DNA from: an uncultured Flavobacteriaceae bacterium
Lineage (GTDB): Bacteria > Bacteroidota > Bacteroidia > Flavobacteriales > Flavobacteriaceae
Reading direction: 5' to 3'
DNA: 64,000 bases
Assembly (NCBI GenBank): GCA_947500575.1
Contig: CANMSI010000001.1
Span: forward strand, 992,001 to 1,056,000
A program made the translations under genes and the position numbers. The notes beneath the pieces are model-generated. The model searched no databases. It saw only the letters and a program-made list of their open reading frames with translations, and was not told the origin of the DNA. This document shows positions 18,309 through 26,345 of this stretch, piece after piece (within the stretch, counting starts at the first letter, position 1; every line of letters begins with the position of its first letter).

Positions 18309-20819
18309 ATGAGAAAGAATACCCCACTATTACTTCTTGTTGCTACTTTTCTATCTATTTTTCAAATTCAGGCGCAGTGCAGCGCTGTGGATTTTGAAGA
18401 ACAAGATGGAATAGCTGTAATTGAAATGGAAACAGCCACCAATCTACCCGCAGATTGGAATAGGGAGACAGCGCCTACAGGTTTTACAGGAGATGCTCTT
18501 ATTGCCTGGAGAGCTGCTAATTTTCTTGATAGTCCTGGAAATGGCACAATCACATACAAAATCAATACTCCAGGAGTTTATAGATTCCAATGGAGAAATA
18601 AGGTAGGTATTGGTAATGAAAGTACGGAGCATAACGATTCTTGGTTACGATTTCCAGATGCTTCTGATTTTTTTGCTCAAAAAGGAACTTCTATAAAATA
18701 TCCAAGAGGAGGTACTTTTAAGAAATCTGAAAACACCGTTGTCGGATCCTCAGAAAGTGGGTGGATGAAAGTATATCTAAGCGGCACTACGGAATATACC
18801 TGGACTTCCTTTACCAGTGATAACGATACGCATAATGTCTATGCAGAATTTGATGCTCCTGGGGTTTATACTATTGAAGTTTCTGGAAGATCCGAAGGTC
18901 ATCTTATAGATCGTATGATACTCTACAATGAAGAACGCTATACAGAAACGGAGGCAATAGATATTACCAGAGCTGAAACCCTTTGCACTAGTGCACCATC
19001 AGAAGAGTGTGGCAATTTGCTAATAACTTTCAATAAAATTAATCCTATTATATGTGGAGGAGATGGGTCTATTACCACGACCATATCTGGTGCTGAAGGC
19101 ACATTAAATTATCTCTGGAGTACAGGTGCGACATCACCGGATATTTCAGCTATTCCAGCCGGAGATTATGCACTTACCGTTACGGATGCAACCGGTTGTT
19201 CAAAAACAGCAAACGTACTTCTTGTAGATCCTGAAAAACCTACCGTTTCAATTACATCATTTTCAGATGTTTTAGATACCGATGCCCCTTTTATGCTAAG
19301 TGGAGGGAGCCCCGTTGGAGGCACTTATGCAGGACCTGGAATTACAGATAATAGTTTTGATCCGGCTATTGGCGCTGGCACCTATCCTATTACATACTCG
19401 TATACAGAACCATCCACACAATGCACGGCAAGTATTGCTACAGAGATAAGGGTGGTAGCAAACACCACTGGCTGTAACGACATTTCACTGAGTCTACAAA
19501 CAACAGATATTAGTAATTGTGGGGCAGCCAACGGACGCATTGTTACCGCAATAAGCGGAGCACAAGCGCCGGTATCCTATCATTGGAGTAATGGGGCAAA
19601 TAGTAGCGACATCTCCAACCTAGCACCTGGTGACTATAGCCTAACCATTACCGATGGAAATGGATGTTCTTTAACGAGATTTGCGGTTATTAATGAACCC
19701 CTAAAACCAAGTGTTTCCTTAGATCCTTTTGAATCGTTGAAAGAAACGGATGCTCCTGTTGTGCTGAACGGTGGAAGCCCCGCAGGCGGTTCCTATTCTG
19801 GAGCCGGAGTGAGCAATGGAGTCTTTGATCCAAGCATAGGTAATGGGGTATACACCATTACCTATTCCTATACAGATTCTTTAACCAATTGTACCAACGA
19901 AGCTAGTCAGCTTTTGATCGTAGAAAAGATACCAGCGCCTCCCGTACTTCAAAGTTTTACTTTTATCAATGCTGACACGAATGAAGATGTTGACCTAATT
20001 ACTGAAAACAAAGAATTTATAATTAATGATATAGCGGCTTCTGGATTTACCATCCGAGTGAATTTAGCTGATGACTCGGCTTTAACGGGAAGTGTATTTT
20101 TGAATCTTGAAGGACCTTTTAATTCTATTAAAACCGAAAACAGCATTCCCTATGCACTTTTCGGTGGAAGTAGTAATAACTATGTTGGAGTATCCTTTGC
20201 TCCCGGAACATATACCATTACAGCAACCCCATTTAGTGGCAAAAATGGGCAAGGCCTTGAGGGAGAAACACTCAGTGTTTCTTTTACTATCTCAGAAGAA
20301 GAAGTGAATTGTTCGGAAATCCCGGAAGTATCTTTACTCCCATTTAGTCCTATTACTCCCAATGACAATGCTTTTGCCCTTAGTGGTGGTTTTCCAGAAG
20401 GAGGATTGTATGATGGAGAAGGGGTCTCTGAGGGTATGTTTAACCCTTCAAACCTTCCAACAGGTATATATCCTATAACATATACCTATACCGATACGAA
20501 CACAGGATGTTCTAATACAGCAGTACAAACAATAGAAATAGTACCAGAATTATCCATAAAAGATCAACCATTTGTATTTCCCAATCCCATTGTAAATGGC
20601 ACTTATAAAACAAAGATTCCCAAGGGTACCATAGGAACTTTAAATTTTGCCATTTATACAGGAGTTGGGAAAAAAATAGCAGGAGGAACTATAGAAGCAA
20701 ATAGTGAGGTATTGGATTTTGATATCTCCAACTTGGCAGTTCCAAGAGGGCTTTATAGAATGGTTATAGAAGGGGGTAATTTATCAGAACCCATAGGCAT
20801 CTCATTTGTAAGCAAATAA
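18309..20819 (+). CDS. secreted multidomain protein: CBM-like domain, SprB repeats, shared Ig-like domain
   Basis: The 836-residue protein has a signal peptide (LLLLVATFLSIFQIQAQ). The N-terminal beta-sandwich-like domain (about 24-225) contains YRFQWRNKVGIG, EHNDSWLRFPDA and SFTSDNDTHN. It is closely similar to the N-terminus of the gene at 21107 and resembles carbohydrate-binding modules of marine flavobacterial surface proteins. Two SprB-type repeats follow (YLWSTGATSPDISAIPAG, YHWSNGANSSDISNLAPG), alternating with GG.P.GG.Y.G.GV modules. One shared Ig-like domain (about 545-660) and a C-terminal domain of about 80 residues (FPNPIVNGTYK...) that looks like a divergent T9SS tail come last. 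The likely role is cell-surface binding of polysaccharide, which is inference. Confidence 0.85.
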   Translation: MRKNTPLLLLVATFLSIFQIQAQCSAVDFEEQDGIAVIEMETATNLPADWNRETAPTGFTGDALIAWRAANFLDSPGNGTITYKINTPGVYRFQWRNKVGIGNESTEHNDSWLRFPDASDFFAQKGTSIKYPRGGTFKKSENTVVGSSESGWMKVYLSGTTEYTWTSFTSDNDTHNVYAEFDAPGVYTIEVSGRSEGHLIDRMILYNEERYTETEAIDITRAETLCTSAPSEECGNLLITFNKINPIICGGDGSITTTISGAEGTLNYLWSTGATSPDISAIPAGDYALTVTDATGCSKTANVLLVDPEKPTVSITSFSDVLDTDAPFMLSGGSPVGGTYAGPGITDNSFDPAIGAGTYPITYSYTEPSTQCTASIATEIRVVANTTGCNDISLSLQTTDISNCGAANGRIVTAISGAQAPVSYHWSNGANSSDISNLAPGDYSLTITDGNGCSLTRFAVINEPLKPSVSLDPFESLKETDAPVVLNGGSPAGGSYSGAGVSNGVFDPSIGNGVYTITYSYTDSLTNCTNEASQLLIVEKIPAPPVLQSFTFINADTNEDVDLITENKEFIINDIAASGFTIRVNLADDSALTGSVFLNLEGPFNSIKTENSIPYALFGGSSNNYVGVSFAPGTYTITATPFSGKNGQGLEGETLSVSFTISEEEVNCSEIPEVSLLPFSPITPNDNAFALSGGFPEGGLYDGEGVSEGMFNPSNLPTGIYPITYTYTDTNTGCSNTAVQTIEIVPELSIKDQPFVFPNPIVNGTYKTKIPKGTIGTLNFAIYTGVGKKIAGGTIEANSEVLDFDISNLAVPRGLYRMVIEGGNLSEPIGISFVSK

Positions 20820-21106
20820 GATGCCTATGGTACTATATTCTATTTTATGAAGAATTTAATCGTTAAATAAAAAAAAACGTGCAGTTCGTAGACCAAAACG
20901 TGCATTTGCTCGTATATTTTGGAAGCGTCTAAATATTAAGAATGGAAAAAGTTTTACGCATTCGCAAATTTGCTTTATTAAATCTTTACACACCCTCGAC
21001 TTTTTTGAATGGGTGTGCTTCTATTTTTTACCTATTCATAAACAACCAAATACCATATATCAAATCCAAAAATTTAGTATAATCCCACAAAAAAACTATT
21101 GCAATC
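20820..21106. other. intergenic region between the two secreted-protein genes
   Basis: The 287 bp contain a direct repeat aaaacgtgca (around 20875 and 20896) and a terminator-like hairpin listed separately. A 47-codon frame from 20942 has no protein-like features, and no convincing gene was found. Confidence 0.5.
20989..21030 (+). terminator. hairpin with U-tract after the SprB-repeat protein gene
   Basis: A 7-bp GC-rich inverted repeat (cacaccc at 20989 / gggtgtg at 21011) with a 15-nt loop is followed by ctattttttacc. It could end transcription from the upstream gene, 170 bp after its stop. Confidence 0.45.
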
Positions 21107-23962
21107 ATGAAACTAAAAATTACTTTACTAATCTGCTTACAAGCTCTCTTTTTGTATCACACAAATGCCCAATGTGACGGTGCAGACTTTGAAGAGATCA
21201 ACGGAATTGCTGTTTTCGAAATAGAAAGCATCAATCTTGGTTCTGGCTGGAACAAAGAAACTGGTGTTTCTGGTTTCACCGGAGACTCTTTCGTTGCTTG
21301 GAGAGGAAGCAATAACTTTAATTCTCCAGGGGCTGGAGCCACCAGCTACAAAGTAAAGATTAACTCACCAGGTGTATACCGTTTCCAATGGAGAAATAAG
21401 GTTGGTATTGGCACCAATAGTACAGAACACAATGATTCATGGTTACGATTTCCAGATGCCTACGACTTTTTTGCTCAAAAAGGGACCTCTATCAAATATC
21501 CAAGAGGTGGAAAGTTTAGAAAATCGAATACAATCACAAATGGAAGTTCTGCCAATGGATGGATGAAAGCTTACTTAAGTGGAACTTCTGGTTGGACGTG
21601 GACTACCTTTACAAGTGATAATGACACTCATAAGATTTATGCAGAGTTTACTTCTCCGGGAGTATATACCATTCAAATCTCTGGTCGTTCTAATGGACAC
21701 TTTATAGATCGTATGGTACTCTATAAAGAGAGCAGTTACTCTGAAAGTAGCGCTACCAACACCTCTAGAAATGAAACATCTTGTGGTAGCTCGGATCCAG
21801 GACCAACAACGTTTACAGTTCCCACTTTACGTCTTATTAATGCAGATACGGATCAAACCATTGGAACTTTAGTAAATAACTCCCAAATAGATCTAGATGT
21901 TATTGGCGATGCCAATATTTCTGTCAACGCTTTTACAGATCCAGGTAACGCCGGTAGTGTTCGTTTGGAATTATCAGGACCCACCAGCACCACTCGTACA
22001 GATAATGCAGCACCCTTTACTCTTTTTGGAACCAGCGGGAGTAATTTTTCAGGAAGAAAATTCCCTGCAGGTTCTTATACCTTAACGGCCACTCCATATG
22101 AAGGAGCAAATCTTTCTGGAACTGCAGGTACTACAAGAACTATTAATTTCACTGTTGTTGGAGGGGGAACCCCAACTAGCTTTACCGCAACAGTGCCAAC
22201 CTTGCGTTTAATAAATGCTGATACCGATAAAACCATTGGTACCTTGGTGAATAATTCTCAAATCAATTTAGATGTTGTGAATGACGCAAACCTAAGTGTA
22301 AATGCTTTTACAGACCCAGCGACAGTGGGTAGCGTTCGTTTAGCACTATCTGGACCAACCAGTACTACCCGCACAGACAATGCAGCTCCTTATACTTTAT
22401 TCAATACTAGTGGCTCCAATTTCTCTGGAAGTCAATTAGCCCCTGGAGCGTATACACTAACCGTTACACCCTATGAAAATAGCAATCTAGGAGGTACGCA
22501 AGGAACCGCTCGCACCATTAACTTTACCGTTGTTGGTGGCAGTTCTGGTTCTGGGAATTTCACAGCTACTGTGCCTACCCTACGTTTAATAAATGCAGAT
22601 ACGGATAATACTATCGGAACTTTGGTAAACAATTCTCAAATCAATTTGGATGTTGTAAATGGTGCAAACCTAAGTGTAAATGCCTTTACAGATCCCGCAA
22701 CTGTTGGTAGCGTTCGTTTAGCATTGTCTGGACCAACCAGTACTACTAGAACAGATAATGCGGCTCCTTATACCTTATTTAGTTCCAGTGGCTCTAATTT
22801 CTCTGGAAGTCAATTAGCACCAGGAGCGTATACACTAACCGTTACACCCTATGAAAATAGCAATCTTGGAGGTACGCAAGGAACCACTCGCACCATTAAC
22901 TTTACTGTTGTTGGTGGAAGTTCTGGGAATTTCACAGCTACTGTGCCTACCCTACGTTTAATAAATGCAGATACGGATAATACCATCGGAACTTTGGTAA
23001 ACAATTCTCAAATCAATTTAGATGTTGTGAATAATGCAAACCTAAGTGTAAATGCTTTTACGGACCCAGTCACAGTTGGTAGTGTACGTCTAGCGCTTTC
23101 AGGACCCATAAGTACTACTCGAACAGATAATGCGGCACCTTATACTTTATTCGATGCAAGCGGCTCTAATTTTTCTGGAAGTCAGTTACCAGTAGGATCT
23201 TATACACTTACAGTAACTCCCTATGAGAATAGCAACCTTGGAGGAACACAAGGAACTGCCAGAACCATTAATTTTACGGTAGTAGGGTCTGGTACATCTG
23301 GTTCGGTCAACTTAGGTTTTAATTTAATTGATGCGTCAACAGATAAAGTAGTTATTCCGTTAAGAAATGGAAATGTACTTACTTCTAGATATCAAAGCAA
23401 TGTAAATATTACCGCAACCACAGACAGTGAAGTGGGAAGTATTCAGTTTACGCTTAGTGGGGCAAGATCGGCAAGTAGAACAGAAAACGATCCTCCATAT
23501 GCCTTATTTGGTAATATTGGTGATAACTTCACAGCAGGATCCCTACCAGCAGGTGAGTATACCATTACTGCGGAAGCGTATTCTGGAAGAAGTCTTACAG
23601 GCACTAGACTAGAAACCTTATCTATTAACTTTAGAGTTCTAAGTAGTAGTAGCTCGCAAATTGCTGACACACCCTCAGACGCCATAAGTGCAAAAGCAGT
23701 GGCCTACCCTAACCCAAGCCCTGATGGACGTTTTAAGGTACAACTTTCGGAACAGGTGCAAAATCAGAGTAGCACAGTAAACTATAGCATTGTAAATGCC
23801 TCTGGAGCAATTATACAATCCGGACAATTAAATAATGTACGCCAAGCAGATGAACTATCTTTTGATATCTCTTCGGCTCAAGGTGGTAATTTACCTGGTA
23901 TTTACTATTTAATATTGCAAGACAGCAACTCTAAACAGACTATTCCGTTAATTAGAAGATAA
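21107..23962 (+). CDS. T9SS-secreted protein with CBM-like domain and five tandem Ig-like repeats
   Basis: The 951-residue protein has a signal peptide (ITLLICLQALFLYHTNAQ). The N-terminal carbohydrate-binding-like domain (about 22-225) is clearly homologous to that of the neighbouring gene at 18309. Four tandem repeats of 124-126 residues follow, each opening TVPTLRLINADT and containing GSVRL.LSGP, RTDNAAP[FY]TLF and YTLT.TPYE. A fifth, divergent unit (LIDASTDKVVIPLRNGN) precedes a T9SS type A sorting domain (YPNPSPDGRFKV to PGIYYLIL). It is probably a surface polysaccharide-binding or adhesin-like protein with a stalk of repeats. A strong terminator follows at 23982. Confidence 0.9.
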   Translation: MKLKITLLICLQALFLYHTNAQCDGADFEEINGIAVFEIESINLGSGWNKETGVSGFTGDSFVAWRGSNNFNSPGAGATSYKVKINSPGVYRFQWRNKVGIGTNSTEHNDSWLRFPDAYDFFAQKGTSIKYPRGGKFRKSNTITNGSSANGWMKAYLSGTSGWTWTTFTSDNDTHKIYAEFTSPGVYTIQISGRSNGHFIDRMVLYKESSYSESSATNTSRNETSCGSSDPGPTTFTVPTLRLINADTDQTIGTLVNNSQIDLDVIGDANISVNAFTDPGNAGSVRLELSGPTSTTRTDNAAPFTLFGTSGSNFSGRKFPAGSYTLTATPYEGANLSGTAGTTRTINFTVVGGGTPTSFTATVPTLRLINADTDKTIGTLVNNSQINLDVVNDANLSVNAFTDPATVGSVRLALSGPTSTTRTDNAAPYTLFNTSGSNFSGSQLAPGAYTLTVTPYENSNLGGTQGTARTINFTVVGGSSGSGNFTATVPTLRLINADTDNTIGTLVNNSQINLDVVNGANLSVNAFTDPATVGSVRLALSGPTSTTRTDNAAPYTLFSSSGSNFSGSQLAPGAYTLTVTPYENSNLGGTQGTTRTINFTVVGGSSGNFTATVPTLRLINADTDNTIGTLVNNSQINLDVVNNANLSVNAFTDPVTVGSVRLALSGPISTTRTDNAAPYTLFDASGSNFSGSQLPVGSYTLTVTPYENSNLGGTQGTARTINFTVVGSGTSGSVNLGFNLIDASTDKVVIPLRNGNVLTSRYQSNVNITATTDSEVGSIQFTLSGARSASRTENDPPYALFGNIGDNFTAGSLPAGEYTITAEAYSGRSLTGTRLETLSINFRVLSSSSSQIADTPSDAISAKAVAYPNPSPDGRFKVQLSEQVQNQSSTVNYSIVNASGAIIQSGQLNNVRQADELSFDISSAQGGNLPGIYYLILQDSNSKQTIPLIRR
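21815..23289 (+). repeat. four tandem coding repeats of 372-378 bp
   Basis: Units begin at 21815, 22190, 22568 and 22940 (spacings 375, 378 and 372 bp). Units 2-4 are close to each other in DNA, with long identical runs (for example around 22420-22540 versus 22798-22920) and mostly silent differences. That points to recent tandem duplication or ongoing conversion. The same unit type of 372 bp occurs in the gene at 44245. Confidence 0.9.
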
Positions 23963-23981
23963 ATCTACTCCTATATAATTT

Positions 23982-24011
23982 AAAAAAGGCACCCGAAAAG
24001 GTGCCTTTTTT
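23982..24011 (+). terminator. strong intrinsic terminator after the repeat protein gene
   Basis: A perfect 12-bp inverted repeat (aaaaaaggcacc / ggtgcctttttt) with a 6-nt loop and terminal U-tract, 20 bp after the stop codon. Confidence 0.9.
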
Positions 24012-24251
24012 AGTTTACTACGTTTTTTTATCTATCCATGGAAAACGATCCAATTTTTGGCATTAAACCCCTCAAAACTACCTTTAACCACAGAAATTGA
24101 TTTATACACAACAATATTTGTAGTATTTTTCCTATATTTATATATCTTAGCAGCAGCAATTAATATCTACTTAATCGTCTACTTGCAGACAGACGTTTAA
24201 AAAATATAATGAGTTTATTTGGTTGTAGTTAGGCTACTTTGGTTTTTTAAG

Positions 24252-24276
24252 AAAACTCCCCATCTGGGGAGTTTTT
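24252..24276 (+). terminator. intrinsic terminator with no obvious upstream gene
   Basis: A perfect 10-bp inverted repeat (aaaactcccc / ggggagtttt) with loop atct and a U-tract. The previous gene already has its own terminator at 23982, so this one probably serves a separate short transcript. Confidence 0.8.
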
Positions 24277-24630
24277 ATTTTATAGTTCTTCCACCCAATG
24301 TCCATGATTTCTATTACATCAGCGGAGCATCTGGGGATGATGTAAATTGGAAACAGTTTAAGCCAACCTATTTTGACTTGGAAAGAAATCATAACCCTTG
24401 GGAACTACTTTTACCTATATCGCTTGCTCTTTTTCTAATGCTACTAGCATGCATGGTCAAAATAAGGCAATTGTAAAAGTAATGTAGTATTGGATTTTAG
24501 GGTGATACCACACCTTTTTAACCTCATTTCAAACCAAAACCATCACTAGCTAGTTAGTCAATTTTATTCGCAAGAAGGTTAACTATGCCCTCGATGGAGT
24601 TTTAAATTTTCAAGTTTGCAAAATTTAATT

Positions 24631-24646
24631 TAAACCAACTGGTCTA
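24631..24646. promoter_or_regulatory. TetR-type operator candidate, site 1 (tetR promoter)
   Basis: TAAACCAACTGGTCTA is an inverted repeat with one mismatch, TA(a/g)ACC-N4-GGTCTA. It is followed by ATT and a -7-like box TATATTTG at 24662-24669. A second copy of the pattern lies before the lipoprotein gene at 25276. It resembles the known NemR box TAGACC-N4-GGTCTA of the same regulator family. Binding by the adjacent TetR protein is inferred. Confidence 0.6.
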
Positions 24647-24675
24647 ATTAAAAAATATTTTTATATTTGCACTCT

Positions 24676-25257
24676 ATGGGCTATAAGCATAACAAAGAAG
24701 ATATTTTGGAAGTTGGCTATGATGTCTTTCGAAGAAATGGATATCACAACGTAGGCATCAATCAGATTTTAAAAGAATCTGGTATACCTAAAGGCTCTTT
24801 TTATAATTTCTTTGAGTCCAAAGAGGATTTTGCTCAACAAGTGATTAAACAGTATGGTGAAAACAATGCTTGTTGGATGAAAGATTTTTTCGATGATTGT
24901 TTGCTAGCCCCTATCGAGTGTCTAAAATCCTTTTATGACATGATGATTCACCTAAATGAAAAGGACGAATATTCAGGGGGTTGCTTGGTAAATAATATGA
25001 GTGTTGAAGTTGGTCGTCAAAGTGATGTTCTAGCATCAGAGGCAAATCAGCATTTTGTTGGGTGGCTAAATGTGCTGGCATCCGTTATTGCAAAAGGACA
25101 GGATTTGAATGAAATAACAAAGGATTTCTCGGCGCTAGAACTTGCCGAATACTTGCACGCAGGATTTTACGGAGTATTATCAAGAACGAAAGTAACCCGA
25201 AATAGAATATATATGGATATTTGGTTCAAAATGACTTTCGAATTTATCAAAACATAA
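24676..25257 (+). CDS. TetR/AcrR-family transcriptional regulator
   Basis: The 193-residue regulator has an N-terminal DNA-binding domain. The helix-turn-helix is at about 27-46 (VGINQILKESGIPKGSFYNF), followed by the usual FESKEDF, and then an all-helical ligand-binding domain with CLVNNMSVEVG. That C-terminal type is found in the NemR/AcuR-like group. The ATG at 24676 was chosen over a TTG 9 bp upstream. A TATATTTG box ends only 7 bp before this ATG, so the message may be nearly leaderless. It is inferred to repress itself and the downstream lipoprotein gene through the two matching operators; the effector is unknown. Confidence 0.9.
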   Translation: MGYKHNKEDILEVGYDVFRRNGYHNVGINQILKESGIPKGSFYNFFESKEDFAQQVIKQYGENNACWMKDFFDDCLLAPIECLKSFYDMMIHLNEKDEYSGGCLVNNMSVEVGRQSDVLASEANQHFVGWLNVLASVIAKGQDLNEITKDFSALELAEYLHAGFYGVLSRTKVTRNRIYMDIWFKMTFEFIKT

Positions 25258-25275
25258 AAAAATTTAACTTAAAAT

Positions 25276-25291
25276 TAAACAGAACAGTCTA
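25276..25291. promoter_or_regulatory. TetR-type operator candidate, site 2 (lipoprotein promoter)
   Basis: TAAACAGAACAGTCTA shares the outer half-sites TAAAC and GTCTA, the same spacing and the following AATT with site 1 at 24631. It is placed 14 bp upstream of the ATG at 25306. Confidence 0.55.
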
Positions 25292-25305
25292 ATTTATTTA
25301 ACATA

Positions 25306-26199
25306 ATGAAAAACTATTTAAAATTATCGATCTGCATTCTTTCCATTGGAATTATTCAGTCTTGTAAATCTGTTGATTTACGTACAAATGCATTAAAAGA
25401 AAATACTATTTCCAATTCGGAGCAAATGGGAAGGCAACTCCTTCTGGAGGCTAAAACGGCCATGGGGTATGACAAACTTTCCAACACGGAAGTTTATGAG
25501 ACGTCCGCTAAATTTAATTGGAAAGGCGGTTGGCTTATAATGCCCATGAATGCCTTTCCTGGGAACAACAACAAAGAAATTCAACTGCGTTTAGCTACCA
25601 GTAGTTTTGATGGGCAAGTTGAATATAAAGAAGGGAGAAAGAAAAATACGATTCAAGGTGTTCAATCTTGGCAAGGCTATAAAAAGGAGGCGGGTAGTGA
25701 TTTTCTTAAAAGACACGAACACGACAGATACATATGGGGACTGGCTACCTATCACTACTTACTAGAGGCACCAATGCACTTACCAGATGCAGAAATCATA
25801 AGGTATGCTGGAGTAAAAGAACTCGATGGAATTTCTTACGAAACAGTCTACGTAACCTGGGGCAGTGAAGAACCAAATAAGCAATACGATCGCTATTTGG
25901 TATATATCAATCCTAGCACAAAATTTATTGACTTATTGGAAGTAACCATCAATGATTTCTTCCTCCCAATGCCCAAAGGAATGCAGCACGCTACCGCTCG
26001 ATACGAACGCAAAGAAACAAGTATTGGCGCATACCTACCTAGCAATGTACAAATACAATTAAAAGGACCAAAAAAGCTAGATAGCAAGGTCTATAGTTTC
26101 GCTTTAAGCAACTACCAATTTGATTCATTTGATAAGAAAGTGTTATACCCTCTAAAAGATGTTGAGCCAATAGGCTTTTCTAAACTAGCGGATAAATAA
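25306..26199 (+). CDS. lipoprotein of unknown function next to the exporter operon
   Basis: The 297-residue protein has a lipoprotein signal peptide (ILSIGIIQSC, Cys20) and a large beta-rich domain with many aromatic and charged residues (GVQSWQGYKKE, YDRYLVYINPSTKFIDL). The pattern resembles outer-membrane LolA/LppX-like lipid-handling lipoproteins, but I cannot assign a family with certainty. It sits between the tetR gene (48 bp upstream, operator candidate in the gap) and the MMPL exporter. Lipid or hydrophobic-molecule handling at the envelope is a context-based guess. Confidence 0.75.
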   Translation: MKNYLKLSICILSIGIIQSCKSVDLRTNALKENTISNSEQMGRQLLLEAKTAMGYDKLSNTEVYETSAKFNWKGGWLIMPMNAFPGNNNKEIQLRLATSSFDGQVEYKEGRKKNTIQGVQSWQGYKKEAGSDFLKRHEHDRYIWGLATYHYLLEAPMHLPDAEIIRYAGVKELDGISYETVYVTWGSEEPNKQYDRYLVYINPSTKFIDLLEVTINDFFLPMPKGMQHATARYERKETSIGAYLPSNVQIQLKGPKKLDSKVYSFALSNYQFDSFDKKVLYPLKDVEPIGFSKLADK

Positions 26200-26204
26200 A
26201 CTGA

Positions 26205-26239
26205 AAATTGTCACACTTAAGCCATTCTGGAATCTAAGT
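26205..26239 (+). promoter_or_regulatory. sigma-regulon promoter P4 (MMPL exporter operon)
   Basis: TTGTCACACT at 26208-26217, 14 bp, then ATCTAAGT at 26232-26239. The element and spacing are identical to three other copies around the sigma factor gene (33071-33105 minus, 33127-33161 and 34637-34671 plus). Transcription would start near 26246, about 100 bp before the MMPL start codon. Confidence 0.85.
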
Positions 26240-26345
26240 AGAGTTGACCCCATCGAACAGGACTTTGAACCAATGCACCAACCATTTATTTGAATAGAGA
26301 TACCACTTTGAACATACCATAAATGAACAAACTACGATTATACCT

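Larger units (their letters stand above)
24012..24675. other. 664-bp region between two terminators and the tetR gene, no clear gene
   Basis: The first 240 bp lie between two strong terminators (ending at 24011 and starting at 24252) and contain no credible protein gene, so a short independent transcript is possible. After the second terminator, an open frame running to 24476 ends in a hydrophobic helix (LLLPISLALFLMLLACM) but lacks a credible start. It may be a remnant. From 24477 to 24630 nothing was recognised; the tetR operator candidate is listed separately. Confidence 0.5.

Noticed and set aside
20942-21085. 47-codon frame between the two secreted-protein genes
   Set aside because: No signal peptide, low protein-like character, and it overlaps a probable terminator hairpin.
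21815-23289. Regular repeats considered as a CRISPR or non-coding satellite
   Set aside because: Units are in frame, about 372-378 bp long, and encode a conserved protein domain without spacers.
24219-24476. 85-residue frame with a C-terminal hydrophobic helix
   Set aside because: It starts with TTG and reads through a strong terminator hairpin, and has no in-frame ATG before its last helix. At most it is a gene remnant.
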